DNA from: Ophiodon elongatus
Taxonomy: Eukaryota > Chordata > Actinopteri > Perciformes > Hexagrammidae
DNA: 64,000 bases
Reading direction: 5' to 3'
Assembly: GCA_016806645.1 (NCBI GenBank)
Contig: JACSYO010000415.1
Location: forward strand, 8,051,001 to 8,115,000
A program made the position numbers and the translations under genes. Below the pieces are notes generated by a model that did not search any database, had not been told where the DNA came from, and saw only the letters and a list, made by a program, of their open reading frames with translations. This document shows, piece by piece, positions 12,722 to 23,419 of the stretch; within the stretch, counting starts at the first letter, position 1, and each line of letters starts with the position of its first letter.

Positions 12722-14339
12722 GAATACCACCAGTTTGCTCATTTTCAACTTGTAAGCCAATGCAAAATATCAGCTGTTTGACAAAGCAAACAACTTCTTA
12801 TGCTGGTAATATTTAACTCAGTTCTGTCCCTAACACACAATTACTTTGTGAGTAGATGTCATTCAAAAGAAGCTCAGATGGAAAGGGTGTAACTGAGGTT
12901 GTGCTGTGATGAGCTCTGACAGGTATGAGGCGCTAATACCTGCAGTGCTGACGGGAGTGAACATTTGTCTTTCTGTGCAGTGACAGTGGAATTTCCCCAA
13001 CATTCACTTCTGCTGTTCTTGATTCATATCGCACAAAGTTGCATAGAGCAAAATACTTAAGTGCTTCTCTACCATGTGACCCTCCACTGACACCATATCT
13101 GATATTAAATGCACATTAAAGAACTATAGGAGTTTGATTCTCAAATGAAATCGAATAAGAAAATGCCGCTGCCTCTAAGTAATACTTTCATACCAGTGTG
13201 ATTCTGCGGTGTGTAGACACACATCAGATACCAGATTTTCTACTAATGCAACACACAGACACACACACAAAAAAAAGACCTGGCTTGCCTCAGCTGGTCC
13301 AACTGGTCTGACCAGAGAAGAGGAAAGGGGAGGAGGAAGAGGAGGAGGGTTCAGAGGAGGCAGTGCTGCGTTACAATTAGAAAACAAGATATGAGAGGAA
13401 TAATGCAAAGAGAAGAGCCGAAGTTCAGCGAGACCAAAAGACTTCCAGAGTGAAGGATTTCTGTCAGTTATGAAGTTTGGTGCGTGTTTCGACTGCACCG
13501 ATACACAAAAGGATTATTCTACTAGTGAGATAATCTCTTGACGACGTGTTCCGGTATTCATCTACCTCAGCAGGTCAGTGTGTGTGTGTGTGTACAAGTT
13601 ATGTCCAATTATTTACTTTCCTGTTCTTTGTCCAAGAAAATAACTTTGCCTTGGCCAGCAAACTTATTTTAAAGCCCCTAAATCCTGAATGAACTGAAAC
13701 TTACAACTAAACCTGAACTTGTTGCAAATGTCAAAATGCATTTTCTACAATTTGGAAGGAAATCAGCCTCTAAAATGTTGACTGTCTGCTTCCTGCCGGG
13801 TAAAAGCTTTTGAGTTAATGACTGACTTTGTGCGGTAGATGGGCACGATGGAATGTTTGCAAAGACATTTCAGAAACAATGAAGCTGTTCGACACACCAG
13901 TGTCATCCTTGGTGTAGTTTTACTTCACAAGTTTCGACGCACTAAGACCGCAGGACAGTAAAGATCCCTACTGACTTATGTGAAGCACTTCCAGCTCGGC
14001 GGTTCTCGTGTTTGCTGATGATTTCTGTGCAGGAAAGCCTATAAAACAAATACAGCGGCACATTATCGAAGCAAACTCACCACATGCATGTTGAATAAAT
14101 ACAATAAAATCAACAGATAGCATTTTGATACAATAGAGATGTTTGATAGCAAGAGATAAGGCATTATTGCTTCATCATCGTGATCCAGCAATGCCGGCTG
14201 CGCATTCCTACAGTATGTTTCCTGCTCTGGTTTCTGTGAGCCAGTAAATGTATCCCAGCTTTAATCTTCCACAGCTCCTGTTGGGAATCTGTGAATCTGA
14301 TTCCAGTCGGCACTCTACCTCGAACATTATCCCACCGAC
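12411..14339. other. Intergenic region and 5' part of the RING-finger gene
   Basis: No coding sequence is seen. It holds a (TA)n microsatellite and a GA-rich, G-rich stretch at 13310-13370. A possible non-coding first exon ends with a CAG|GTCAGT donor at 13574, and a matching acceptor (TTCCACAG) ends at 14274, 65 bp before the start codon of the RING gene. The promoter itself cannot be placed. Confidence 0.4.
12676..12718. repeat. (TA)n microsatellite
   Basis: About 21 uninterrupted TA units between DHX16 and the RING gene. Confidence 0.95.
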
Positions 14340-15278
14340 ATGAGCGATGACAGGGAGGGACACAGGCACGACGGCCACGGAGCCCGACAGGCCCCCAACG
14401 TCAAGCCCAAGCTCGGCCAGAAAGAGAAGAACAGCAAGGCGGACATGTGGAAGAAGGAGAAGCCTGCAAAAGTGAGGAGATCGAGGAGCACCTCCTCGGA
14501 GAGGACGGAAAGGGGCAGGGGGAGAGAACGAGACCGGCACCAGGCAGACCGGAGGCACCGGGGGAGGAGTGAGGAGGCCCGGGGACGAGACAGGAGAGAG
14601 GGAGAGAGCGCCAGGAGGAAGGTGAAGCCCCCTGAAGATGATGTGGAGGAAACTGAGTGCGCTGTGTGCTTCTGCTCATACGACAACATCTTCAGGACCC
14701 CGAAGCTGCTGTCGTGCGGGCACACCTTCTGCCTGGAGTGCCTCGCTCGCATCAACGTGACCTCTCCCGAGCTCAAGGCGCTGTGCTGCCCGGTGTGTCG
14801 CGAGCTGACCGAGCTCCCCCACGGCCGGGACCTGCCCCGTCTGGGCAACAATCAGGACATCATAGGCAAGCTCCCACCAGACATGCAGAGGGCGCTGTCC
14901 ATCCGATTCAAGCGCAGCAAGGGCAAACTGCTCCTGAAGAACCCCCCTGCCAGCACCCCGGGCAAGTCTAACAGCCTCACCCTGCCTAAAAAGAGCCAGG
15001 ATGGTCTGGTGAGCGCAGGGGGTGACCTCCACTTGAGTGCACTGGAGCAGGGAATAGCCCCAACCACTGTGGTGGACGTAGGCAGGCCTCCAAGCAGGGT
15101 CAGAGGTCGCCTGCGCAGGCTGTTTCGCTCGGACCAGTGCTACTACATCGTGGTGGCGTCCATCATCACCATCACTGTGGCGCTCATGCTGGTGGGGATT
15201 CTGGCCTTTGTGATCATACCGAATGTGAACATTAACCGGAGGCCTGAAAATGCAACGAACCAAACGTCACAAGGCTAG
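14340..15278 (+). CDS. RING-finger E3 ubiquitin ligase with C-terminal membrane anchor, RNF183/223/225 group
   Basis: This is an uninterrupted 312-aa frame opening with ATG in an acceptable context (CCGACATGAGC). Residues 1-100 are disordered and very rich in Arg, Lys, Glu and Ser. A C3HC4 RING spans residues 107-153 (CAVC ... SCGHTFCLECL ... CCPVC), with spacing normal for RING domains. The middle part (about 160-200) has basic residues, and one hydrophobic helix at about 268-294 should anchor the protein with the RING in the cytosol, leaving a short luminal tail with NAT and NQT sequons. This layout, and the SYDNIF/TPK/FCLECLAR wording, match the small RNF183, RNF186, RNF223 and RNF225 family, nearest to RNF223 by eye. 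The role would be ubiquitin transfer at an internal membrane; the substrate is unknown. The exact orthologue is not settled, so I give no symbol. Confidence 0.9.
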   Translation: MSDDREGHRHDGHGARQAPNVKPKLGQKEKNSKADMWKKEKPAKVRRSRSTSSERTERGRGRERDRHQADRRHRGRSEEARGRDRREGESARRKVKPPEDDVEETECAVCFCSYDNIFRTPKLLSCGHTFCLECLARINVTSPELKALCCPVCRELTELPHGRDLPRLGNNQDIIGKLPPDMQRALSIRFKRSKGKLLLKNPPASTPGKSNSLTLPKKSQDGLVSAGGDLHLSALEQGIAPTTVVDVGRPPSRVRGRLRRLFRSDQCYYIVVASIITITVALMLVGILAFVIIPNVNINRRPENATNQTSQG

Positions 15279-15870
15279 AAACCGGAAGGAGGGCAGGGGA
15301 GGACAGGCTGAAGAGGTACCACAGAAAAACTTGTTGTGGTTTTCAGTGATCCTTTTGCCCTCTTGTGTGCTCTTGGTGAAGACAAAGCTAAACACTGGGA
15401 CACGTTCCGTCTGGGTTCACATGCAGTGAATAAATGAAGGAAAACAAGGGTGGCAACATTTTTGAGACAGAGGACACACAGGCTCGAAGTTGCAAATATG
15501 GGCAATAAACACAGCAAACAGAGCAAACGTGTATGTTTGCTTATTGTTTTTGTTTGCTCTTTCCTGAACATGTTTGTCGTTACTGTGAACGCCAGAAATA
15601 CTGTACGTGTAAAGGAACTGTTCACAATTATTAATCAGCTGTAAATGCACTAAACTCTATGATGAAAAGACTTCTGAGTGCATCAGGCTGATTTCCATAA
15701 TCAGGTCAGGGTTTCTATAGACCACCATTGTACATAGCCATATATGATTTATATATTTGTAATCTCTTCACTCAAAAAAATGGACTCCTCCCCCACCATC
15801 GTATCATTGAATGAAGCATTTTTCGAAGGCTTTGATAGCTCGTTGCTCAGTATTTCCAGAACACACGATA

Positions 15871-15876
15871 AATAAA
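15871..15876 (+). terminator. Poly(A) signal of the RING-finger gene
   Basis: AATAAA about 590 bp after the stop codon, followed by a T-rich run at 15899-15914. The 3' UTR between holds no other gene. Confidence 0.6.
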
Positions 15877-16570
15877 AGGATTTCTAATCTAATCAGATTT
15901 TTTTTTTTTTTTTTGTTCTTCTCTGTGAGTAAAGTATAGTGAGGACTTCCTGTCCAGTTTCCGGACACTTGTCCTTTGTTGAGTGAAAACAGATTTGCAA
16001 AATGCCTTTCAGGGAACCTGCATGTCTTCTTCAGACACCTGATACCCTCTGATGATGTAAACAGACCAGTGAACAGAGGGGCTTGAATTCTGAATTTTCA
16101 CCCTGACGCTCCTCTCTGCTGTTAGGCTGACAAACCTGCTTGACAGCATGCGCTCGTAGCATTTTACTGAGCCACTCAGAAAGGATGGCTGTTTACAGTT
16201 TTGACAGTGAGATTTAAGCTAATCGCTGGTAATATGCCATCCAACTCTTTGGTGTGGGATGGCCAAAACATGTGGGAGGGTAGATCATGAAAGACCACAA
16301 CAAACTGCAGGAATAATTTAAGAGAAAATAAGTTCAGTTTTCCCTGCGGCCTTTTATTTTATGTGTTATACATCTGAGTGTTCAGTAGCCAGGTTAAAAA
16401 AAACAAAACAGGATAAATGTTGGATAGTGATGTATGGAAAAGTAATGTGCTAATTGTAGTATTTAGTATTTAAAACCACTAAAACCAAATTACGACATGT
16501 TATACCACTCCATTTATCTGATCGTTACTTTGAATATTAAGACTTTACATAAAAAGCTGAGAATGATGAT

Positions 16571-17151
16571 CAGCCAAGAAGTATTCAGATCATTTTCTCA
16601 GTATTGTACATCAATGTAAAATACTTTGACAATTAGAAATCCTGCATTTGTAATAGTATCAAAAGTAAAAGTACTGGTTCTGCAGAAAAATGGCCCATGT
16701 GAATGAGATATTATCATCCTTTTATTATTAACGTTGAAGCATCAATGAATAAGCCTTTGTTTTAGCTTGCTGAGCTGCCGCTAGTTGTAACCTTATGTAC
16801 GAAAAAAGGTTGTGAAATGATTTGTGTTCTAAAATGAAGGGAAAACGAATGAAAATTATGCTCCATAAAGTTGTGTTGTATTTGTATTTGTATTGTATAT
16901 TTTCTTTTTTGTCTATCATCTAATGAAGCCAACTTATGTGCATAGTCATGAAACATGACATGCCACCATTGCTATGTTTGCGTTAGGGTTACAAGCCAAA
17001 AGAAAGTACCAAATGTAAAATCTGAAAAGTTATCAGTAAATGTGAAGGAAAAAGTACACGTTTTCCTCTGAAATATAGTGGAGTAGAGGTACAAAGTAGG
17101 CCTACAAGTATCTCAAAACACAGTGGTTTATGTAGTTACACTCCACCACTG
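16571..17151. mobile_element. Miniature inverted-repeat transposon, copy 1 (about 580 bp, degraded)
   Basis: The body is rich in AAGTAC/AGTACTT-like blocks and ends in TCCACCACTG, the terminal repeat of a very common teleost non-autonomous DNA transposon. The left end (AAGAAGTATTCAGATC at about 16575) matches the other end of that family, but its terminal bases are eroded. No transposase is encoded. A second copy in the opposite orientation lies at 19026-19294, on the other side of the unrecognised gene. Confidence 0.65.
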
Positions 17152-17488
17152 TGATCCGTCTCGAAAACAGGTTGCATTGCACATTTTGCCGATACTTCTG
17201 CACATGCAGGACTTCTACTGAGTGTTTTTCTCACCACTGCTTAAAGACACACCCACCTGAGCCCCCCTCCCGGACTATCGAGGCAAATATGGTCGGGTGC
17301 ACTAGAGCAGAAAAGACCCCCCCCCCCCTATATCCCCTCCCCCCCACCCCCCTACTCTAATCCACTCCAAATGTACCTTACGCAAATATGCCTATACGTT
17401 TATTACAGCTTGGATAGAGGTGGAACTTTAGAAACCTTAAAGGAGAAAGTCCTGAAACAGAAGTCTGTTGTGGATCTTATCGACCACC

Positions 17489-18416
17489 ATGACTTCCACT
17501 CCCTCCGCCTCTGCCTTGACGGCTGTTCTACGGTGTCGAGGCAATATCTTGGCCAGGAATCCGCCGACCAAGCGGCCTTCCAGCTCGGCGTACAGCCTCT
17601 CGGTCACCCGCGGCTCGCCTGCTGAGCGCACCCGGTCGAACCAGGCGTCAGCGTGGGAGGCTTTTCTGCAAGGAGACCGCGTTCTGGTGGGAAGAGGACT
17701 GGCTGTGGCGTATAAGTCGCCGAGGGTGGATGGCAAAATGTCGAGAGAAAAAGATTCCAAGGAAACTCGTAAATTATGTCACCCAAAACCTTCGCAATCC
17801 GCAGGGGACCCGCACTCGGCTGTGCGCGGTGTCCAAACGGCGCTCGCGCGTCAGCTGGCACGCAGAGCGACATCTAGCCTGCCTCGGAGAGACAAACGCT
17901 CTCAAATAATTCAAACGATTGAACCCGAGACATGTGCCAGCTGTAAAATAGTATTTGGTGAGAAAACCAGCGAATTCCCAGTTTGGAAAGTGTCCATGAC
18001 GTCGACGTGTTTGCAGGAAAATGCAGGACAAATACCGTCTTTCGTGTTCACTGGCTGGTCAACGGCGAAGAGCACCTGCTTGTCTCTGACCGCGCTGGTG
18101 TCCGAGTTTATGTGTGTGAAGCTGGCGGCGTTGTGGAGGTCCAGCGGCGGCCCTCGTGACGCTCTGCAGCATCAGACCATCAGAGACAATGCCCTGCAGG
18201 TGAGCGTGAGGAGACTTAATGTGGGACCTTTAAAATGAGAACAAAACATGTATGTTACGGAGTTACTATAGATCACTTTCAATTTTTATTTATTTGTTAC
18301 ACCTCTTCTTTCAGGCAAATGGACAAACCCACAACCCCACTGACCCCACTGACCTCACCTCCTCCAAGGACAACGCTGGCTCTGGACAAATGATTCCAGA
18401 GGACAGACCTGACTGA
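17489..18416 (+). CDS. Unrecognised two-exon protein gene, about 270 aa
   Basis: Exon 1 (17489-18199) opens with ATG in a strong context (ACCACCATGA) and ends CAG|GTGAGC. Exon 2 (18315-18416) follows a pyrimidine-rich TTTCAG acceptor and continues in frame to TGA, giving 237 + 33 residues. The second half of exon 1 has strong G/C bias at third codon positions, which supports this frame. The first 140 residues are basic and rich in Ser, Arg and Pro. A CASC pair near residue 151-154 and scattered cysteines follow, then a more hydrophobic stretch (SLTALVSEFMCVKLAALW) and a polar tail with TDPTD repeats. I see no transmembrane helix or known domain, and I do not recognise the family. A second frame is open over 17371-17625, and an upstream exon joined at a TTACAG acceptor near 17408 is possible. 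A fast-evolving or lineage-restricted gene fits best; a pseudogene is not excluded. Confidence 0.55.
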
Positions 18417-18596
18417 GAGTCCAAGGCCGCAGCACCAAAAATACACACTGTGATCTGTCCTTATTTACTGACTTTATACCTGGCTTTCACAATGCACAAG
18501 GCACATTTGGACTTCAACCCCGTGATCTGAGAAAACAATTGGTTGTTTTTATAGCATTTCTCTTTCGTTGAGGAAAAGTAAGAACTACTGTGGAAC

Positions 18597-18602
18597 AATA
18601 AA
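18597..18602 (+). terminator. Poly(A) signal of the unrecognised gene
   Basis: AATAAA 180 bp after the stop codon of the two-exon frame. Its position supports a real transcript with a short 3' UTR. Confidence 0.55.
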
Positions 18603-19025
18603 CACCTGAGAAACATAAAACACATGCATTGCACGTATTACTTAAAGTAGGTATTATAGGCCTCCTGGTGGACAATTAAAATAATGGCAGTGGCCACATT
18701 TATTGTTAAGCCTACTCTGTACAGTTTGCACAAACACTTATTTTACAAACATGGAATGGAGAAAAAGTAAAACATCTTACAAGATGGAACTATTCAAATC
18801 CGATCTGAGTAAAAACTGTATAAATTTGGAGGAATTACTGAAAGATTAACACATTTTCTTTCCACTTGGAATAAGTAATTCAGATTGTTTACATAGCAGT
18901 AGAACAATGAGAAAAATGTGTTGCATTCAAAATTTTCACAAGTGAAATTACAGAAGTATTATCAGCTAAATGTACTTACAGGATCGCAAGTTAAAGTACT
19001 CATTATGTGACTCATATAGTATTAG

Positions 19026-19294
19026 CAGTGGTGGAATGCAAGTGCATTTAACATTCAAGTACTATGCGTTTCGTGGCACATGAGTATTTCAATTGTATGC
19101 TCTGATATATTTTTACATTTGAGTGGGAAATAGTATATTTTTTACTCTACAAGCATATATTTATTTTACAGATAGTGACTTTCATAAATAAGATCAGTAT
19201 ATGAAATATGACACATTGTTATAAGTATTTGTACAAAAGAAAATCTGTATTTTTCACTTTTGTACTTTGAGTTGTAATACTCCTTCCACCTCTG
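19026..19294. mobile_element. Miniature inverted-repeat transposon, copy 2 (about 270 bp)
   Basis: It begins CAGTGGTGGA and ends TCCACCTCTG, imperfect terminal inverted repeats. The inside has the CAAGTACT, GAGTATTT and ACATTGTTATA blocks of the same teleost family as 16571-17151, in the opposite orientation and shortened. An obvious 8-bp target duplication is not preserved. Confidence 0.65.
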
Positions 19295-19488
19295 ATGATT
19301 GGATTTGTATTACTGAATAAACGTGTAATAAAACTTTTAATGTTGTAGTTGATCGAAGTTTAGCTATTTTGAACAAAAACATGCCCTTAGTACTTGAAGT
19401 TGCTAAGTTACTTTGCAAGACTGGAAACAACTGACAGATACAGTAAAATGTATATATATATCTCAAAATAACTAAATATAAAAGTTAA

Positions 19489-19519
19489 AAAACACCCTAC
19501 AGATACTATTAGAAAAGAT

Positions 19520-19550
<31 letters not shown>

Positions 19551-19591
19551 GTATATATATCTTTTTTTTTACTGTATCTGTAGGGTGTTTT
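19489..19591. repeat. AT-rich inverted repeat with (TA)n core
   Basis: Left arm 19489-19506 and right arm 19574-19591 are exact 18-bp reverse complements containing ACACCCTACAGATAC. The spacer is mostly TATA and ACATATAT repeats and a T run. Weaker echoes of the arms at about 19439 and 19630 suggest a small palindromic element inserted in TA-rich DNA. Confidence 0.8.
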
Positions 19592-19880
19592 ATTTTGCCA
19601 TATACATGTATATATATATATTCGGAGTAAAGTGTTTTTTAACTGTTACATTCTGTATTCTTTGTCATCAGGTAGAAGAAAATAAATATTCTACCATTGA
19701 ACAAAAATGTGCCTTTTTTTCCCCTTGAGACCAATGCAAAATACACGCACTCCTCGTGACCATATGCCGACGCCACAGTGCGTGAAAGCAGACAATAAAG
19801 GTTTACAAAGACATCAGAGAGCTGTTTCTTAATGAGCTCCGCAGAGAGCCGCTCCGACGTCAAAGTGTTACGTAATTTCT

Positions 19881-20824
19881 CAAGGTGACAGTCGGGGCGG
19901 GACTTCCCGTGACTGCTCGCTACCCAGGAAGTCGTCGTGTTACTTTTCCTCCTCCTCCTCTTCCAGCCTTGTGAGAAACAAGAGAAACCAAAGCGGTGCA
20001 AAGTTGCGTTTGTAGCCGGGAAACCAGCAAGCGGACAGTTTCTCACCGGCTCTCAAACGCGCTCTCGGCTCCGGTCGTTCAACTTCGCCGGTTGTCACCG
20101 AAGAAATGGACACGAAAAGAAGAAGACACGCTCGAAGGGGTAAGGGCTAATTCCAACTCGCTCCTCCTTAAGCTACAGTATTTACAGTCTGTCGGGTATA
20201 ACCTGTCTGCCGAGCAGAAGAGAGCTCAAACAATCTGTGCGTATGGTTGTTTTTCAGTCTTAAAAACACTTGGGTTTGGAGTATTTAGCGAGGCAGCCAC
20301 AGGTGATAAGAGAAAATCGATCAGAGACATTTGGGTGATTCATCACTCCCGGTTCACGTGAAGCGACTTCCTAGGAGATGCGAATTAACAAACTGATTTC
20401 CTGGTTTCAAATTCTTCTTTCTTTTTTTTTTTTTTTTTTAAAACAATGTTGTTGCCACTTTTAATGCAGCCTTTTAATTTTTTTTCTGTAAGTACATTGT
20501 GTCCTTATTTATTTCATTTCAGGAGGAAGAGGATGTTGAAAGTTGAGGATCTTGTCAGAATCGCAACTTTACTCCAAGATGACTCCTGTCCTTCATCGCA
20601 TTGCGTCCATCTTCGCCCTCATTGACACCGTTTTGTGTCATTATAGCTCCAGTAACTTCACAGTGAGCCAACAAAGTGTGGCTCCAAATCTCTGATTATG
20701 TGCTTGTGATGCTACACGGACCGCCCTCGCCATTTCCCATTCCTGTTGTCTGTAACAAGGACACACCTTTCTATTCAGGGCCCGTCCTCCTGCTCCATCC
20801 ACACCCCTCCTGAGTTTCTGTGCC
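19881..20824 (+). promoter_or_regulatory. MGAT1 promoter region and 5' untranslated exons
   Basis: A GGGGCGGGAC box (about 19893) and local CpG enrichment mark a likely TATA-less promoter. A candidate non-coding exon ends near 20140 at AAGGG|GTAAGG. A second untranslated exon probably starts after TTTCAG at 20521 and runs into the start codon at 20825. Mammalian MGAT1 also has non-coding 5' exons. Confidence 0.5.
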
Positions 20825-22295
20825 ATGCTCCGCAAGCGAGGCTCTCTCATTTTGTGTGGCACGTTCCTGTTTATAACCTGGAACGCCATACTGGTGCTTC
20901 TGCTCTGGGGCAGACCCCCACCCGGCCAGCCGGGCGAGCCCGGCCGCGAGCACAGAGAAGTGGCCGAAAGGCCCACTAATGATGTGGTGGGAGATGTGCT
21001 CCGCATGGCAGACACGTTCGAGGCAGAGCTCGAACTGCAGAAAAACATCCTGCTGCAGATCAAGAACCAGCAGTCGATGTGGGAGCCGGCAAACAGAAAC
21101 GGACCAAAGGTGGTCGCCCCGGGTCAGCCTGTCATTCCCATCCTGGTAATCGCCTGTAACAGGGTCACCGTGAGGCGCTGCTTGGACAAACTCCTGGAGC
21201 TCCGTCCTTCTGCGGAGCTTTTCCCAATCGTAGTGAGTCAGGACTGTGGCCACGCCGAAACTGCCGAGGTGATCCGCTCTTATGGAAATCAAGTGATTCA
21301 TCTGAAGCAGCCGGACTTGTCGGACGTCGCGGTGCGACCAGAACACAAGAAGTTTCAGGGTTACTACAAAATCTCCAGGCATTACCGCTGGGCTCTCAAC
21401 CAGGTGTTCAAGACCCTCTCTCATTCCTCGGCTGTGATTGTAGAGGATGACCTCGAGGTAAACATAGTGGCATCACGGTTCCTGCATCAATATAAAAACT
21501 ATGCATATGTTCCATATTTCACAGCTTTTAAGTTAATTTAACTTGTTGACAGGGGTCACGGTAAACTGAAATTGAATTATTAATCTCCTACTCTAGGTGG
21601 CGCCAGACTTCTTTGAGTACTTCCAAGCCCTGCTGCCGCTCCTGAAATCGGACCCCAGTCTGTGGTGTGTGTCGGCCTGGAATGACAATGGCCGGGACGG
21701 CTACGTGGATCCAGCCAAGGCCAACCTGCTCTACAGGACAGACTTCTTTCCTGGTCTGGGCTGGATGCTCCTCAGGGAGCTGTGGGAGGAGCTGGAGCCC
21801 AAGTGGCCCCCTTCATTCTGGGACGACTGGATGCGTCACCCAGAGCAGCGCCGCAACCGCGCCTGTATACGGCCGGAGATCTCTCGAACTTTAACCTTTG
21901 GCCGCAAAGGCGTGAGCCTGGGTCAGTTTTTTGACAAGTACCTGCGTTACATTAAACTGAATACCGAATTTGTGCCTTTCACCAAGTTGGACCTGAGTTA
22001 CTTGAAGGAGGAGACGTACAGAGCACATTTTGAGAAGGAAGTTTACAGCGCTCCCGTGGTTACATATGAAGATGTTAAGCAGGGGCAGCTAAAAGGAACC
22101 GGGCCCTTCCGCCTTCAATATTCCAGAAAGGACAGTTTCAAAGTGCTGGCCAAAAACCTAGGAGTCATGGATGACTTGAAGTCTGGAGTCCCACGGACAG
22201 GTTACAGAGGGGTTGTCAGTTTCATCTCAAGAGGACGCAGAATCTACTTAGCCCCTCCTCCAGGATGGACCCAGTATGATCCCACCTGGAGCTGA
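20825..22295 (+). CDS. mgat1: MGAT1, alpha-1,3-mannosyl-glycoprotein 2-beta-GlcNAc-transferase (GnT-I)
   Basis: This medial-Golgi type II enzyme adds the first GlcNAc to Man5GlcNAc2 from UDP-GlcNAc and so opens hybrid and complex N-glycan synthesis. Coding exons are 20825-21457 and 21597-22295, joined in phase 0 to 443 aa; human is 445. There is a short cytosolic tail (MLRKRG), one membrane anchor (about residues 7-28), and a Pro/Gly-rich stem. The GT13 catalytic domain starts near VIPILVIACNRVTVRRCLD. The metal-binding EDD motif lies at residues 207-209, just before the exon junction, and the WNDNG and FFPGLGWML blocks are present. Without splicing the frame stops at 21541, so the 139-bp intron is required. 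The start is supported by the tail-anchor architecture. In human the whole coding region lies in one exon, so this intron is a notable difference. Teleosts may have paralogues, so I give no a/b suffix. Confidence 0.97.
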
Positions 22296-22689
22296 TAATC
22301 CAGAAGAAAAGTTTATGTGCAACTATGAATGTCGGTTTGGGGAAAATTATTCCTGACCAAAGACTGATTGTCTTTGATTGAATGATATGTACTTTAGATT
22401 ATTGTCTATAATAATGCAGAATGGATTGTCTTTCTTTCTGGTGTTGGGGTTATTGCCAATGCTACTCAGGTCTTTTTCATTAATTCTACATCCTAAACAG
22501 TTTGTTAGAAAAGACTGCTGCAATTCACTAGAGATCTATTTTTTTATTCTGCTAATTGTGCACATGACATTCATTTATGCATTCAATGCAAATTACTTGG
22601 TTTGACACTTTTGTATGAATTATTTGCAAATGTCTGATGTTTATGTCTGGGGCAAGTATGAAAATATAATCTGTGGTACGTTTGTTTTT

Positions 22690-22711
22690 GGTGGTGGTGG
22701 TGGTGGTGGTG
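22690..22711. repeat. (GGT)n microsatellite in the MGAT1 3' UTR
   Basis: Seven GGT units upstream of the poly(A) signal. Confidence 0.9.
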
Positions 22712-22857
22712 ACAGGTCATAACTGCAGTATAATCTGTTATTTGATTCTCATTGTTTGTCTTGAAAATCAGTTCTTCCTGCTAAATTAATTTTGTTTGAA
22801 TGATTGTCCAATGTAGTACACCTTGCAGGTTTGTTACCTGTGTTTGTATATTTTTGG

Positions 22858-22863
22858 AATAAA
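22858..22863 (+). terminator. Poly(A) signal of MGAT1
   Basis: AATAAA 563 bp after the stop codon, in a T- and A-rich setting. The 3' UTR holds no further open frame of interest. Confidence 0.65.
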
Positions 22864-23117
22864 AAAACTCACAATTTTGCCTTTTAAGGACTTGCTTAAT
22901 TAATGTAAACAGGTTAACTATTATTATCATAAATAAAATGTAAGGTGCAAATTCAAAACCTACACACGCCCAAAAATTCAACATTTCCTGTTGAGGATAT
23001 TATTTTATATTCGAGTAGAGTTCCCAAAGTTTCCAAAGATACCAAATAAGTGACACTGAATTTTGGGGAAATGCTTGATGCTCAAGTCATTCAGGATATT
23101 TTCCTGTGACTAAATTA

Positions 23118-23225
23118 GAATCAGAATCGTTTATTGGCCAAGTACGTTGCACATATGAGGAATTTGACTCGGTGAAAGGAACATAACAATAAACATAGAC
23201 ATAGAATAAAACAATAAACATAGTG
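23118..23225. repeat. Teleost LINE-tail-like repeat fragment
   Basis: The block 'tcgtttattggccaagta' followed by 'gaggaatttgactcggtg' is a frequent teleost interspersed sequence that I associate with the 3' end of an L2-like LINE. It is non-coding. The family assignment is from memory of the pattern and would need a repeat-library search. Confidence 0.55.
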
Positions 23226-23419
23226 CAATAATATATACATATGGTAAATAACAAACAGATAAATGGTGAATCCATTAACGATGGAGCCATTGGTTTGGAT
23301 ATTTTACTCAAAGGGAAGAGTATAGTTTAGTGCTAACTAAATACTTCTGTAAAGGTAGAGATACAACAGGGTAGTTTGTACTTTAGATGTACATGCTTGA
23401 AGTGACAGTGGGGGTTGTG

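Larger units (their letters stand above)
18603..19880. other. Intergenic region between the unrecognised gene and MGAT1
   Basis: AT-rich sequence with no coding potential. It contains the second MITE copy and an AT-rich inverted repeat, each listed separately. Parts of 18930-19020 also resemble the MITE family internally, so an older copy may underlie it. Confidence 0.5.

Noticed and set aside
14327..15263. Long minus-strand open frames (174 and 195 aa) opposite the RING gene
   Set aside because: They are GC-rich shadows of the plus-strand frame, with low-complexity Ser/Pro/Leu content and no domain; the plus strand has a textbook RING.
17958..18159. Alternative reading of the unrecognised gene through a 59-bp intron (17958-18016) into another frame ending at 18159
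   Set aside because: The product looks protein-like, but the intron would be very short with a poor pyrimidine tract. Third-position G/C in that frame is weaker than in the frame that splices cleanly at 18199.
20771..21424. Minus-strand 217-aa open frame opposite MGAT1 exon 1
   Set aside because: It is antisense to a certain GT13 domain, has no splice or promoter support and resembles no family.
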